Source of the DNA: Comamonas terrigena NBRC 13299
GTDB lineage: Bacteria; Pseudomonadota; Gammaproteobacteria; Burkholderiales; Burkholderiaceae_C
Reading direction: 5' to 3'
NCBI RefSeq assembly: GCF_006740045.1
Contig: NZ_AP019749.1
Coordinates: 124,001 to 188,000 of the forward strand
Length of the DNA: 64,000 bases
Every line of letters starts with the position of its first letter. Position 1 is the stretch's first letter. The notes under the pieces are model-generated. The model saw only the letters and a program-made list of their open reading frames with translations. It had not been told where the DNA came from and searched no databases. Position numbers and translations under genes: made by a program. Shown here in pieces: positions 28,087-37,636 of this stretch.

Positions 28087-28868
28087 GTGCGATGGACAGC
28101 GGTTCGGCCGCAACCCATGGGGCGTTGAGGACAGACCCCTCCACCCCGCTGTTGCTGCAGGTGGACGGCCTGCACGCCTGGTATGGCGCAGCCCACATCC
28201 TGCACGGCGTGGGCCTGAGCGTGGGGCGCGGGGAAGTGGTGGCCTTGATGGGGCGCAACGGTGCGGGCAAGTCCACCACACTCAAAAGCATTGCCGCCCT
28301 GGTGCCGCGCCGGGAAGGAAAAATTCTTTTCAGGGGCGAGGCCATCGCGCACCAGGCATCGCACCAGATCGCTCGGCGCGGTCTGGGCTATGTGCCGGAA
28401 GACCGGCGCATCTTCACCGAGCTGACGGTGCGCGAGAACCTGGAAGTCGGTCGCCAGCCACCGCGTTCCTGGCCCGACGGAACGGCCGTGCCGCACTGGA
28501 CACCTGAAAAGCTTTTTGCACTGTTCCCGAACCTGGGTGAAATGCCCGATCGCCTGGGCGGCCGCATGAGTGGCGGTGAGCAGCAGATGCTGTCGGTTGC
28601 GCGCACGCTGATGGGCCAGCCCTGTCTGGTGCTGCTGGACGAGCCATCCGAAGGCGTGGCGCCGCTGATCGTCGAGCAGATGGCGCGCACCATCCTGGAG
28701 CTCAAGGCCCAGGGCATCGGCATTTTGCTGAGCGAGCAGAATCTGCCGTTTGCCGAAGTGGTGGCCGACCGGGCCTATGTGCTGGAAAAAGGCCAGATCG
28801 TGCACCACAGCTCCATGGTGGCCCTGGCCGGGGATGCGGCGGTGCGCCAGCAGTACCTGGGCGTCTAG
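28083..28868 (+). CDS. livF: ABC transporter ATP-binding protein LivF (second system)
   Basis: 261 residues, about 25 longer than usual because of an N-terminal extension (MSAMDSGSAATHGALRTDPS) before the domain starts at LLLQVDGLHAWYG. Walker A GRNGAGKSTTLKS, signature MSGGEQQMLSVARTL, Walker B LVLLDEPSEGVAPL, then LLSEQNLPFAEVVADRAYVL. The start overlaps livG by ATGA. Last gene of the operon; its stop overlaps the stop of the convergent LysR gene. Confidence 0.92.
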   Translation: MSAMDSGSAATHGALRTDPSTPLLLQVDGLHAWYGAAHILHGVGLSVGRGEVVALMGRNGAGKSTTLKSIAALVPRREGKILFRGEAIAHQASHQIARRGLGYVPEDRRIFTELTVRENLEVGRQPPRSWPDGTAVPHWTPEKLFALFPNLGEMPDRLGGRMSGGEQQMLSVARTLMGQPCLVLLDEPSEGVAPLIVEQMARTILELKAQGIGILLSEQNLPFAEVVADRAYVLEKGQIVHHSSMVALAGDAAVRQQYLGV

Positions 28869-29803
28869 TCCGCAGGCCGGACCGGTGCTTCGCCCGTGTC
28901 GGCGGCCAGGTGTGCAGCCACCACGGCGGCCAGCCAGTCCATGACCACCCGGACCCGGCGTGGCAGGTGGCGGCGCGTGGCGTACATCAGGGTCAGGGCC
29001 ATGGGCGGGGCCTGGTGGTGGGGCAGCACCTCCAGCAGTTCGCCGCGTGCCAGCAGGTCTTCCACCCCCAGGCGCGGCACCTGGATGATGCCCAGTCCCG
29101 CCCGGCAGGCCGACACATAGGCCTCGGCATTGTTCACGGTGACCGCCCCCGCCATGGGGCGCTGCACCAGACGGCCGTCGACCAGGGCTTCGAACCCCGC
29201 AGAGGCGGCGCCCAGGGTGTTGACGAAGTGCACCAGCCGGTGGCGGTCCAGTTCGTGCAGGTGCCCGGGCCGGCCGTAGCGCTGCACATAGGCCGGGCTC
29301 ACGCAGTTGGCCAGGCGGGCCATGCCCAGGGGGCGGGCCACCAGGCTCTGGTCGACCACGGCGCCGCTGCGCAGCACGCAGTCGAAACCTTCTCGCACCA
29401 CGTCCACACGCCGTTCGGTGCTGCTCAGTTCCACGTTCAGGCCCGGGTGCTGGTCCAGCAGGGCCGGCAGGTGTGGCACGACCACGTTGCGCGCCATGCC
29501 CGTGGACATGTCGATGCGCACCCTGCCCTGCAGACCGCCGCGGTCGGCATGCTGGAACATGGACTGCAGCTCGTCCACATCGGCCAGCAGGTCCTTGCAG
29601 CGCTCGTAATAGGCCTGGCCGTCCTGGGTGAGCTGCACACGCCGCGTCGTGCGGTGCAGCAGCCGTGTACCCAGCTCGGCCTCGAGCTGCTGCACCGCCG
29701 TGGAGGTGCTGGCCTTGGGCAGGCCCAGGGTGGCGGCGGCCTGCGTGAAGCTGGCCAGCTCGGCCACCCGCGTGAAGATGTGCATGCGTTCCAGGGAGTT
29801 CAT
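28865..29803 (-). CDS. LysR-family transcriptional regulator
   Basis: 312 residues from ATG 29803. HTH MHIFTRVAELASFTQAAATLGLPKASTSTAVQQLEAELG, then an effector domain (RVRIDMSTGMARNVVVPHLP). It is of the CrgA-like/AaeR group that usually controls a divergent oxidoreductase gene. The SDR at 29908 starts 105 bases away in the opposite direction, so that gene is the likely target. Its stop codon overlaps the livF stop. Confidence 0.92.
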   Translation of the reverse strand: MNSLERMHIFTRVAELASFTQAAATLGLPKASTSTAVQQLEAELGTRLLHRTTRRVQLTQDGQAYYERCKDLLADVDELQSMFQHADRGGLQGRVRIDMSTGMARNVVVPHLPALLDQHPGLNVELSSTERRVDVVREGFDCVLRSGAVVDQSLVARPLGMARLANCVSPAYVQRYGRPGHLHELDRHRLVHFVNTLGAASAGFEALVDGRLVQRPMAGAVTVNNAEAYVSACRAGLGIIQVPRLGVEDLLARGELLEVLPHHQAPPMALTLMYATRRHLPRRVRVVMDWLAAVVAAHLAADTGEAPVRPAD

Positions 29804-29907
29804 TGTTCGCCAGATTTGAACGATCTGATCAATTTTGCGTGATTTATTAAAGCGGTGTGAATCAATAAAGTCCAGCCATCGACCTTCCCTTTTTGCAGGA
29901 GCCTGAG

Positions 29908-30693
29908 ATGACCGCCTTGACAGCATTGACCACCACGACCACCCCCATTGCACTGATCACCGGCGGCAGCCGCGGACTGGGCCGCAATGCCGCCCTGCAG
30001 GTGGCGCGTTCGGGCATCGACGTGATCCTGACCTACCGCAGCCAGGCCGCCGAAGCCCATGCCGTGGTCGCGGACATCGAGGCCCTGGGCCGCCGCGCCG
30101 TGGCTCTGCCGCTGGATGTGTCCGACAGTCACAGCTTTGCCGCCTTTGCGCTGCAGGTGCAGGCCGCGCTGGCGGCGCACTGGCAGCGTGAACGTTTCGA
30201 TTTCCTGGTGAACAACGCCGGCGTCGGCATCCACGCCAGCTTCATGGAGACGACGGAGGCGCAGTTCGACGAGCTGGTCAACATCCACCTCAAGGGCACG
30301 TTCTTCCTGTCCCAGAAGCTGCTGCCGCTGATGAACGACGGGGGGCGCATCCTCAATGTGTCCACCGGGCTGGCGCGTTTCGCCCTGCCGGGCTACGCCG
30401 CCTATGCGGCCATGAAGGGCGGTATCGAGGTGCTGAGCCGCTACATGGCCAAGGAGCTGGGCGCACGCGGGATTGCCGTCAATGTGGTGGCGCCGGGCGC
30501 CATCGAGACCGATTTCGGTGGTGGTGCCGTGCGGGACAACGCCCAGCTCAATGCCATGGTCGCCAGCCAGACCGCCCTGGGCCGTGTGGGCCAGCCCGAC
30601 GACATCGGCGGTGTCATTGCGGCCCTGCTGCAGCCGGGCTGCAGCTGGATCAATGCCCAGCGCATCGAGGCCTCGGGCGGCATGTTCCTCTGA
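29908..30693 (+). CDS. Short-chain dehydrogenase/reductase, LysR-linked
   Basis: 261 residues from ATG 29908, preceded by CAGGAG. Cofactor loop TGGSRGLGRNAA, NNAGVGIHAS, active Tyr-x-x-x-Lys in YAAYAAMKG with Ser/Thr in NVSTGLARF. The Arg in LTYRSQAAEA after strand 2 suggests NADP(H). Substrate unknown. Divergent from a LysR gene, a very common arrangement for inducible detoxifying oxidoreductases. Confidence 0.9.
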   Translation: MTALTALTTTTTPIALITGGSRGLGRNAALQVARSGIDVILTYRSQAAEAHAVVADIEALGRRAVALPLDVSDSHSFAAFALQVQAALAAHWQRERFDFLVNNAGVGIHASFMETTEAQFDELVNIHLKGTFFLSQKLLPLMNDGGRILNVSTGLARFALPGYAAYAAMKGGIEVLSRYMAKELGARGIAVNVVAPGAIETDFGGGAVRDNAQLNAMVASQTALGRVGQPDDIGGVIAALLQPGCSWINAQRIEASGGMFL

Positions 30694-30739
30694 ACCTCGG
30701 CGCCCATGGCGGCAGACGCTGTGCGGTGCAGCGTCGCCG

Positions 30740-31372
30740 CTATGGAGCCGGCACCACCGGCAGCACGGGGGTCAGCGCCTGCAACTGGGGCGCGCGCCGC
30801 AGCCCGTCGGGCAGCAAATAGTGGCCGCTGAGCAAGGGCAGCATGACCTCGGTGAAGGTGGCCTCCAGCGCCACACCGCCGTGGCGCCAGGCCTGCCAGA
30901 CCAGGGTGGTGCAGTACAGGCCGCGCTCGGCATCCAGCAGATCGAAGGCTCGGCCCTGCTGGCCCAGTGCCCAGTCCACGGCCTGCTGGCGGGCCGTGGC
31001 GCTGGCGGCCACGCGGTACAGCTGGTAGCTGCGGGCGCGCTGCGGGTGCAGGTAGAAGTCCAGCGTGTCCAGCACCACGGCATCGGGCTGGCCCGGCTTT
31101 TCGGATGGCGTGGCATGGACCACCCGCCAGGGCCCGGAGGGCGAGGCAGGGGCCACCAGCAGGCCGACATGGCTGAAATCGCCCGCATCCACGCTGCGCA
31201 CCAGCTGGCTGATGGCTTCGGTGCCGTGGCGGAACAGCAGATCACCGGCCTGCGCCTGCGCGCTAAGCTGCGCCAGGAACGGCTGCAGCGGTGCGGCCCC
31301 GCCGAGGCGGCAGGCCGCCAGTCCGGCGCCGGCGATCAGCAGCAGGGCGGCGCAGCGCCGGCACAGCCTCAC
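30740..31372 (-). CDS. YiiX/YebB-like NlpC/P60-type cysteine hydrolase lipoprotein
   Basis: 210 residues. The N-terminus has a hydrophobic stretch ending in a lipobox-like LAAC. The permuted NlpC/P60 (YiiX-like) core is visible: QAGDLLFRHG, DFSHVGLLVA (His), VVHATPSEKPG, and the nucleophile Cys in GLYCTTLVWQAWRHGG. Such enzymes cleave amide or ester bonds in the envelope, sometimes lipid or peptide substrates. It overlaps the upstream lipoprotein gene by four bases, so the two are co-translated. Confidence 0.8.
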   Translation of the reverse strand: MRLCRRCAALLLIAGAGLAACRLGGAAPLQPFLAQLSAQAQAGDLLFRHGTEAISQLVRSVDAGDFSHVGLLVAPASPSGPWRVVHATPSEKPGQPDAVVLDTLDFYLHPQRARSYQLYRVAASATARQQAVDWALGQQGRAFDLLDAERGLYCTTLVWQAWRHGGVALEATFTEVMLPLLSGHYLLPDGLRRAPQLQALTPVLPVVPAP

Positions 31373-31815
31373 AGCAGGACTTTCCAGACGCCGTCTTCCT
31401 GGAACACATTCATGCGCTCGCGGCGGGTGTTGCCATCGCCATAGCGCACCAATACCCGCAGCTTGGTGAACTGCCCGTCTTCGGAGGGCACGCGTTCCAC
31501 GATTTCCACCTGCTGCAAGCCGCCTTTGGAGTCGATCTTGGCCTTGGCACCAGCCAGCATGCGGCGCAGCTTGTCTTCAAAGCCGGCCAGCGCTTCCTTG
31601 GAGATGTTGCGGGCTCCGACCAGGGGGATGCAGCGGTCGAAATCACCGTCCGCCACCAGCCGGTAAAAGCGCTGGATCAGCGCGTCCTGGCTTTCGGCCT
31701 CAGTGGGCGCGGTGGCGCAGGCGGCCAGGTTCAGCGCAGAAAAAACAGCCACGCCGGCCAACAGGCAGCGGCGGCGGGAAACCGGAACAGACACGGACAC
31801 AGGCAAACACTTCAC
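31369..31815 (-). CDS. Small lipoprotein, NTF2/DUF4878-like
   Basis: 148 residues if GTG 31815 is used; GTG 31800 is also possible, and an ATG at 31941 would give an unlikely N-terminus. A type II signal peptide is clear (RRRCLLAGVAVFSALNLAAC). The mature part starts ATAPTEAESQDALIQRFYRLVADGDFDRC and resembles NTF2-fold lipoproteins of the DUF4878 kind, ending with RERMNVFQEDGVWKVLL. Role unknown. Its stop overlaps the start of the YiiX-like hydrolase. Confidence 0.7.
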   Translation of the reverse strand: MKCLPVSVSVPVSRRRCLLAGVAVFSALNLAACATAPTEAESQDALIQRFYRLVADGDFDRCIPLVGARNISKEALAGFEDKLRRMLAGAKAKIDSKGGLQQVEIVERVPSEDGQFTKLRVLVRYGDGNTRRERMNVFQEDGVWKVLL

Positions 31816-31980
31816 AAAATGACACAGAACGCCCGAGTGTAGTGGCGCACTGCAGGGGCGCGGGCCAACGGTCTGCCCGCCGCCATGGTGCGCTGCCGTG
31901 CAGGGCCGAGCCTGGGCCGCCACACCGCTGCATTGGTGCACCGGTGCGGGCCTGTGGGTGGGCCGGACGGTGGGGAGGGC

Positions 31981-33051
31981 TCAGGCCTGGCGCGCCTGGG
32001 CCAGCTCCTGCACCAGGGTCTGCACCAGTGTGGCCGCAGGCAGGGCCCGGGCCAGCGGGGCGCCCTGGCCGGCCCAGTGGGCCGCATAGTCGCTGTGGCC
32101 CTGGGCGCTGGCGGCCTGGTGCAGTGCCTTGCCGGCGTCGTACACCATGGGGTAGCCGGGCAGATCGCCGGCGTAGTCGGCGCCCAGCAGGTGCAGGCGG
32201 TTGGCCATGCCGCGCGCCGGGCGGCCGGAGATGGCGGCGGTGATGGCCGTGTGGTGGGCCCGTTCGCTCTGCAGCTCGGCCCGGTAGGCGGGGCTGGCGG
32301 CCGATTCGGGGCACAGGATGAAGGCCGTGCCCATCTGCACGGCGCAGGCGCCCAGTTCCAGCGCGGCGGCGATGCCGCTGCCGTCCATGATGCCGCCGGC
32401 CGCCACCACCGGCAGCCTGCAGTGGGCGGCCAGCACGCGGGTCAGGGCGAAGGTGCCCATCAGCCGGTCCTGCTCCGGCACAAAGGCGCCGCGGTGGCCG
32501 CCCGCTTCCATGCCCTGGGCCACCACCACGTCCACGCCGGCCTGCTCGATCTGGCGGGCCTCGTCCAGCGTAGTGGCACAGGCCAAGGTGGTGATGCCGG
32601 CGGCGCGCAGCGCGGCGATGAAAGCCGGCTCCGGCAGGCCGAAATGAAAGCTCACGACGGCGGGCTTGTGTGCCAGCAGCATGGCCTGCAGCGCGGCGTT
32701 GCCCACGGCGGTGGCGTAGATGCTGCGCAGCTGGCTGGGCGGCTGCGCGCCAAAGCGGGCAAATTCCGGTGCCAGATAGCGGATCCAGGCGGCTTCACGC
32801 TCCGCATCGGCCGCCGCCTGCTGGTGGCAGAACAGGTTGACGTTGACGGGCCGCTGCGTCAGCGCCTGGGTCTGGGCAATGTGCTGCTGGGCCTGATCCA
32901 CGCTGTAGGCGCCAATGCCCACCGAGCCCAGCGCGCCGGCCTCGCTGACGGCGGCGGCCAGTTGCGGGGTGGAGGTGCCGGCCATGGGCGCCTGGATGAG
33001 GGGGTGCTGCAGGCCCAGGCGGGCCATCCAGTCGGGGAGCGAGGGGGTCAT
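31981..33051 (-). CDS. Nitronate monooxygenase family flavoprotein
   Basis: 356 residues from ATG 33051, eight bases after AAGGA (a TTG two codons earlier is possible). The TIM-barrel NMO/2-nitropropane dioxygenase signatures are HPLIQAPMAGTSTPQLAAAV, VVSFHFGLPE, QGMEAGGHRG (active-site His-containing loop) and VVAAGGIMDGSGIAAALELGA. The FMN enzyme oxidises alkyl nitronates (for example propionate-3-nitronate) to carbonyls and nitrite. Transcribed in the same direction as the MFS gene 37 bases upstream, probably co-transcribed. Confidence 0.9.
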   Translation of the reverse strand: MTPSLPDWMARLGLQHPLIQAPMAGTSTPQLAAAVSEAGALGSVGIGAYSVDQAQQHIAQTQALTQRPVNVNLFCHQQAAADAEREAAWIRYLAPEFARFGAQPPSQLRSIYATAVGNAALQAMLLAHKPAVVSFHFGLPEPAFIAALRAAGITTLACATTLDEARQIEQAGVDVVVAQGMEAGGHRGAFVPEQDRLMGTFALTRVLAAHCRLPVVAAGGIMDGSGIAAALELGACAVQMGTAFILCPESAASPAYRAELQSERAHHTAITAAISGRPARGMANRLHLLGADYAGDLPGYPMVYDAGKALHQAASAQGHSDYAAHWAGQGAPLARALPAATLVQTLVQELAQARQA

Positions 33052-33087
33052 AGCCAATCCTTGTGATCCAAAAAAACCAAAGTGCGC

Positions 33088-34368
33088 TCAGGCCGCCACC
33101 GGGACCGGGCGGGCCCACCGGCTGGCCACCACCATCACTGTGCCGGCCAGCAGCACGGCGCTGCCAATGGCAAACAGTGGCTGGTAGACACCGGTGGCTG
33201 CATACATCCAGGCCATGAAGTAGCCGGACACGGCCTGCATCAGTGCAAATGCGGCCGTGGCATAGCCCCACATCTTCTTGTGTTGCAGCGGGCCGATGAG
33301 TTGCATCAGGTAACCGGAGGTGATGGCCGCCATGCCCGGCGACAGCGCGCCCACCAGGAACGCCGAAGTGGCATGGCCGGCAAAGCTGGCCCACACCAGC
33401 GGCAGCGCAATCGCCGCCGCTTTGATGGCATAGGCGCTGGTGGTGGTGCCCCACCAGCCCCAGCGGCTGGCGCAGAACGCAGCCGCCAGCGGCCCGGCGA
33501 TGGCGCCGAGACCAAAGAATGCCCATTGCGTGGATGCATAGGCCGCGCCCAGGTGCAGCTCGCGCGCCAGGTAGTCCACCCAGAACACCGTGTGAGGCAC
33601 AAAACCGAAGGCATCGCAGGTGTAGGCCAGCATCACCAGCAGCACCGGCACCGTCCACAGCGGTGCGCTGCGCAGGGGGATGCCTGCCTGGGGCGACAGC
33701 GCCTGCGGTGCCGGGGCCGGCAGCCGCCTGGCCTGGCGCCAGCCTCCCCAGCCGGCCAGTGCGCTCACCGCCGCCAGCGCCCACCACACCAGGGACAGGC
33801 TGGTTGCGGCCAGGGCCGGCACCAGGGTGGCCGACAGCAGTGCGCCGCAGCCGATGCCGCAGAACATCAGCGGCCCCAGTGTCGCACGGCGCTGCACCGG
33901 GGTGGCCGCCATGGCCACCGACGGGCCCAGCACCATCAGCACCGCACCGGCAATCCCGGACACCAGCCGCCAGACAAAGAACAGCGCCATCGGCTGGGCC
34001 TGGCCGCAGGCGGCAAAGCTGAACGCCACGGCCAGCCAGCAGGCCACCAGCACGCGCAGCGTGCCAAAGCGCTCGGCCAGCGGCGCGGCGGCCAGCGCGC
34101 CCACCAGATAGCCCAGCAGATTGGCCGCACCCAGGTAGGCCACCTGTTCGCCGCTGAACCAGCCGGCGTGCACCATCTGCGGCATCAGCGCCGTATAGGC
34201 AAAACGGGCCAGGCCCACGCCGCTGAGCGTGGCGGCAAAGCCGGTGAAAAACAAAGGCAGTTCGTGGCGGTGGATCACGCGGGCGCTTTCAGGGAGAGAA
34301 GCCGGCACTGCGTGCCGGCCGGGAGCCAGTGGTGCAGAGCGTACGGGCACTGGAGTCATCATGTCCAA
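33088..34368 (-). CDS. MFS transporter, YbfB/YjiJ family
   Basis: 426 residues with about twelve membrane segments. YbfB/YjiJ hallmarks are FFTGFAATLSGVGLARFAYTALMPQMV near residue 40, YLGAANLLGYLVGALAAAPLA and LVSGIAGAVLMVLG. The substrate is unknown. The gene is divergent from a LysR regulator (34414) and upstream of the nitronate monooxygenase, suggesting a LysR-controlled export or uptake unit. Confidence 0.88.
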   Translation of the reverse strand: MDMMTPVPVRSAPLAPGRHAVPASLPESARVIHRHELPLFFTGFAATLSGVGLARFAYTALMPQMVHAGWFSGEQVAYLGAANLLGYLVGALAAAPLAERFGTLRVLVACWLAVAFSFAACGQAQPMALFFVWRLVSGIAGAVLMVLGPSVAMAATPVQRRATLGPLMFCGIGCGALLSATLVPALAATSLSLVWWALAAVSALAGWGGWRQARRLPAPAPQALSPQAGIPLRSAPLWTVPVLLVMLAYTCDAFGFVPHTVFWVDYLARELHLGAAYASTQWAFFGLGAIAGPLAAAFCASRWGWWGTTTSAYAIKAAAIALPLVWASFAGHATSAFLVGALSPGMAAITSGYLMQLIGPLQHKKMWGYATAAFALMQAVSGYFMAWMYAATGVYQPLFAIGSAVLLAGTVMVVASRWARPVPVAA

Positions 34369-34413
34369 TGATTCAAAATGATGGCTTGCATCTTTTTTTC
34401 AGATGGGGTCGCC

Positions 34414-35349
34414 ATGCAACTCAAGTCCCTGCGCATGTTCGAAGCCGTGTGCGAATCCGGCAGCTTCGGTGCGGCCGCCCAGCTGCTGCACACCGTGCAG
34501 TCCAATGTGACGGCGCACATCAAGAAACTGGAAGACGAGGCCGGCGCCCAGCTGCTGGAACGCAGCGCCCCGGTGCACCCCACGCCCGCCGGGCGGCTGC
34601 TGCGCCGCTATGCCCAGCAGATGCTGCAGGCACACGACGAGGCATTGGCCCTGCTGCAGGGCCGCCAGGCGGCACCCGGGGCGCTGCGCATCGGCAGCAT
34701 GGAAACCACGGCCGCGCTGCGCCTGCCGCCGCTGCTGGCGCAGCTGCACCAGCGGCACCCGGGCATGGCCCTGGAGCTGCGCACCGGCCCCACGGCCAGC
34801 CAGCTGGCCGAGCTGCTGGCCGGCCAGATCGATTGCGCCTTCGTGGCCGGCCTGCCGCCGCAGGCGCGCCTGACCGGCTGGCCGGTGTTCCGCGAGACCC
34901 TGGTGCTGGTCGGCGTGGCACCGCTGGCGGCCTTTCCCACGCCGGAGCAGCTGGGCAGCACCCCTTTCCTGGCCTTCCGCCAGGGCTGCAGCTACCGCCA
35001 GCGCATCGAGCTGCTGCTGGCCAGCCAGGGCATCACCGCCGTGCAGATCATGGAGCTGGGCACGCTGGATGCCATCCTGGGCTGTGTGGCCGCCGGCATG
35101 GGCTATGCCCTGCTGCCCCAGGCCCTGATCGCGGCCCAGCAGCAGCGCTTCGGGGTGCACTGGTGCCCGCTGCCGCCGGCACTGGCCGGGATTGCCCAGG
35201 TGGACACCTGCTTTGTCACCGGACCGCAGGCCAGCTGGTCGCCGGCGCTGCGGGCGATGGCGCAGCTGCTGCAGGAAGTGGTGGAACCGGTGGCGGGGGC
35301 GAAGGAGGCGCTGGTGGCCGCGCCTGTGGCCGAGCCCCAGTGGGCATAG
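34414..35349 (+). CDS. LysR-family transcriptional regulator
   Basis: 311 residues from ATG 34414, where the LysR homology begins (MQLKSLRMFEAVCESGSFGAAAQLLH); the frame opens 12 codons earlier. HTH TVQSNVTAHIKKLEDEAGAQLLER, effector domain from GALRIGSMETTAALRLPPLL. The intergenic region to the divergent MFS gene is only about 45 bases from this start. Likely regulator of the MFS/nitronate monooxygenase pair. Confidence 0.92.
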   Translation: MQLKSLRMFEAVCESGSFGAAAQLLHTVQSNVTAHIKKLEDEAGAQLLERSAPVHPTPAGRLLRRYAQQMLQAHDEALALLQGRQAAPGALRIGSMETTAALRLPPLLAQLHQRHPGMALELRTGPTASQLAELLAGQIDCAFVAGLPPQARLTGWPVFRETLVLVGVAPLAAFPTPEQLGSTPFLAFRQGCSYRQRIELLLASQGITAVQIMELGTLDAILGCVAAGMGYALLPQALIAAQQQRFGVHWCPLPPALAGIAQVDTCFVTGPQASWSPALRAMAQLLQEVVEPVAGAKEALVAAPVAEPQWA

Positions 35350-35502
35350 CGCGGCGCCAGCGGGAGACCCGAAGCGGCGGGTTCTGCCGCCAAATGGCGC
35401 TCTTTGACTGTTCATCGGCTCGCAGTGGGCGGCAATCTGCTGCACCGGCATGCCGTGCGGGCGCATTGCGCGGTGTCTTTGCACCAAACTGGTGCAATAA
35501 GC

Positions 35503-36114
35503 TCAGGGGTGCGGCCGGACGATGGCGCGCCGGTACTGCAGGGCTTCGGCCACGTGGGCGGCCTGGATGCCCGGGCTGTCGGCCAGGTCGGCGATGGTGC
35601 GCGCTACCTTGAGCGCGCGGTGGGTGGCGCGGGCCGACCAGCCCAGGCGTTCGGCGGCTTTGCGGGCCAGGGCCTGGGCGGCGTCGTCCAGTTGCAGGTG
35701 CTGCTGCAGCGTGGCGGCTTCCAGCCACTGGTTGGCGTGGCCCTGGCGCTGTAGCGCCAGGTGGCGCGCCTGCACCACGCGGGCTTGTACCTGGGCGCTG
35801 GACTCGGCGGGCGCAGCGGCGCTGCCGGGTTCGCTGCGCTGCAGCAGCTCGGCCGGCGCCAGGGCCGGGACTTCCACTTGCAGGTCGATGCGGTCCAGCA
35901 GCGGGCCGCTGAGCTTGGCGTGGTAGCGCGCCACCTGATCGGGTGTGCAGCGGCAGCGGGGGTTGCCCTGGAGGCCGCAGGGGCAGGGGTTCATGGCGGC
36001 CACCAGCTGGAAGCGGGCGGGAAAGTCTGCCTGCTGGGCGGCCCGGGCGATCTGGATGCGCCCGGTCTCCAGCGGCTCGCGCAGTGCCTCCAGCGCCGGT
36101 CGGGCGAATTCCGG
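35503..36114 (-). pseudogene. comM: comM (yifB) C-terminal fragment, disrupted by island insertion
   Basis: The last ~203 codons of the ~506-residue Mg-chelatase-like AAA+ protein ComM. Recognisable parts are PEFARPALEALREPLETG, FPARFQLVAAMNPCPCG, GNPRCRCTPDQVARYHAKLSGPLLDRIDL and the C-terminal helical domain RATHRALKVARTIADLADS. Homology stops at PEF; family members have LFLDEL before it, here replaced by island-derived codons starting at an ATG at 36171. The Walker A/B part is therefore lost from this fragment. ComM is a branch-migration helicase needed for natural transformation, so the insertion should impair it. The 5' half should lie beyond the other island end. Confidence 0.93.
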
Positions 36115-36153
36115 AATTTTGCTTTTTAGCCCAAGCATCGTCAATGTTGGGCC
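36106..36153. other. Left island boundary / candidate attachment site
   Basis: comM homology ends at about 36114 (GAATTCCGG). Just inside the island is an imperfect inverted repeat, GCCCAAGCAT (36129-36138) and ATGTTGGGC (36144-36152) around CGTCA. This kind of arm pair is expected at a tyrosine-recombinase crossover site. Confidence 0.5.
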
Positions 36154-36197
36154 TATTTGGCTTTCCTGCATCTTGCGTTGTCAGTTCAAGGACTGTC

Positions 36198-36962
36198 TTA
36201 CGGCATCCACCCGGTCAGCTCGCCGTCCTCGAACTTGATTAGCCGGCCATGATTGGCAGTGATGTCAAAGTAGGCAATGCGTGTCGTCGAGCTCGCGATG
36301 ATGAATCCGATTCCGACCACCTTTCCGTCGCGCGTGAGCTCCGTACATACGCTGTGTTTACTGTTGCGCTGGCAACCATTTTTGATCTCGCCTTCTTTTT
36401 TCTCTGCCCATTTTCCGGCGGCGTGCTCACCAATGATGGGAGCCACCGCGAGTGCGACGAAGGCGGCCAAGACCACGTAGTACAGCAAGACCACGATCAG
36501 TCCTGAGGTGCCGAAGGCAGCGAAAAAGCTCTTGAACGCCCCGGGCAGGCGATCTGCGTTGCGCTTCAACCATTTGCCTGCACTGGTATCTCTCGGCGGA
36601 CTCTTCTTCATAAGCGACGTGAGCCAGCCCTGGATGAAGCAAACGATGAAGATCAGTAGCAGGAGAAACGCACCAAATTGTCCGTTCAGTAGCGTGTGGA
36701 TGCTCTCAAAGACGGCCATGTAGCCGTGATGAACTCGGTCACTGGTCTCTTGCGGCAGCAGGCCATCGTCGAACCCCCAGTGAGCAAGATAGCGTGCATA
36801 GGCTTCTTGACCAATGAAGTTGAAAGCCGTGGCTGTCGCACCAATAGCGGCAGCGGTAGCCTTGGCCAGCGACGACCAAGAGAAGGCCAAGGCTGGCGCC
36901 GACTGCCTTGGCCTGGATTCTTTCAGTTGAAGGGATGCTAGTGTTCCATCTGATTCGTGCAT
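36198..36962 (-). CDS. Hypothetical three-pass membrane protein at the island edge
   Basis: 254 residues from ATG 36962, with AAGGA upstream. Three hydrophobic segments are predicted by eye at about 32-52, 97-114 (FGAFLLLLIFIVCFIQGW) and 152-178. The C-terminal ~70 residues contain two Cys (NGCQRN and SVCTEL) and beta-like segments (VVGIGFIIASSTTRIAYFDI), probably a soluble domain on the far side of the membrane. No family recognised. It is the first cargo gene next to the comM junction and may be a single-gene effector or accessory. Confidence 0.7.
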   Translation of the reverse strand: MHESDGTLASLQLKESRPRQSAPALAFSWSSLAKATAAAIGATATAFNFIGQEAYARYLAHWGFDDGLLPQETSDRVHHGYMAVFESIHTLLNGQFGAFLLLLIFIVCFIQGWLTSLMKKSPPRDTSAGKWLKRNADRLPGAFKSFFAAFGTSGLIVVLLYYVVLAAFVALAVAPIIGEHAAGKWAEKKEGEIKNGCQRNSKHSVCTELTRDGKVVGIGFIIASSTTRIAYFDITANHGRLIKFEDGELTGWMP

Positions 36963-37636
36963 GTGTGTCTGATCCTTGATTTGAGATGCATGGCCGTTAC
37001 AGGCAGAGCACTGCCGACCAAAGGTTTGGATGTTGGCAAGCTCACCAGGTGACTACCGATTCCTGGTGTTAAAGGAGCGGCTTTTTGTCTAGTCGGAGAG
37101 AAGCGATGCTGCCTTCGCAAGACGCTTCACGGGTTCTACAAGCCGGTGATGTCCTTGACAGATCTGCCTGTGGCGAGTGTTTTACTCTGAGTTCTGTAGG
37201 GCTGCTTTGGGGAATTGAGTTTGGACAAGTGCAGGACTACACCCGCTCCATAGCAGTCATCGATTGCCGCATTTACGTGATCCCATCGCGGAATACAGAT
37301 CAAAGAAGACCAGCATCCGTACCGCATAGATAGCACTGACGAATAGCTGGCGGGACTGCATGCCAACGTCAGGCTGCTTGGGGATACTGATCGTTGTCAG
37401 GATTCAAATGCAAATGCTTAGTGGCATCGCTATGTCTTCTGTTGACGGAATTGCTGCCAACACTCAATGAGAGGCAATGCCCGTTGGACTTTATGGCACT
37501 GCATTGCGTCTACATCTGGACTGCACTCATCAAGTACCTTCAGCGACCTGTCACCATTGGCATGAAATACGGCGTTGCCCTGCAGGACGGCAACGCCATC
37601 AAGAATGCCAGGCTCTATTCCTAGCCATCCGGTGGA
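36963..37636. other. Intergenic stretch, no gene recognised
   Basis: About 670 bases. Several short open frames exist on both strands (for example 37394-37624 plus) but none has a ribosome-binding site, domain or consistent codon use. The neighbourhood is decayed, so this may be older gene remnant beyond recognition. Confidence 0.5.

Noticed and set aside
37394..37624. 76-codon plus-strand frame before the H-NS pseudogene
   Set aside because: No ribosome-binding site, no domain and an equally open opposite strand.
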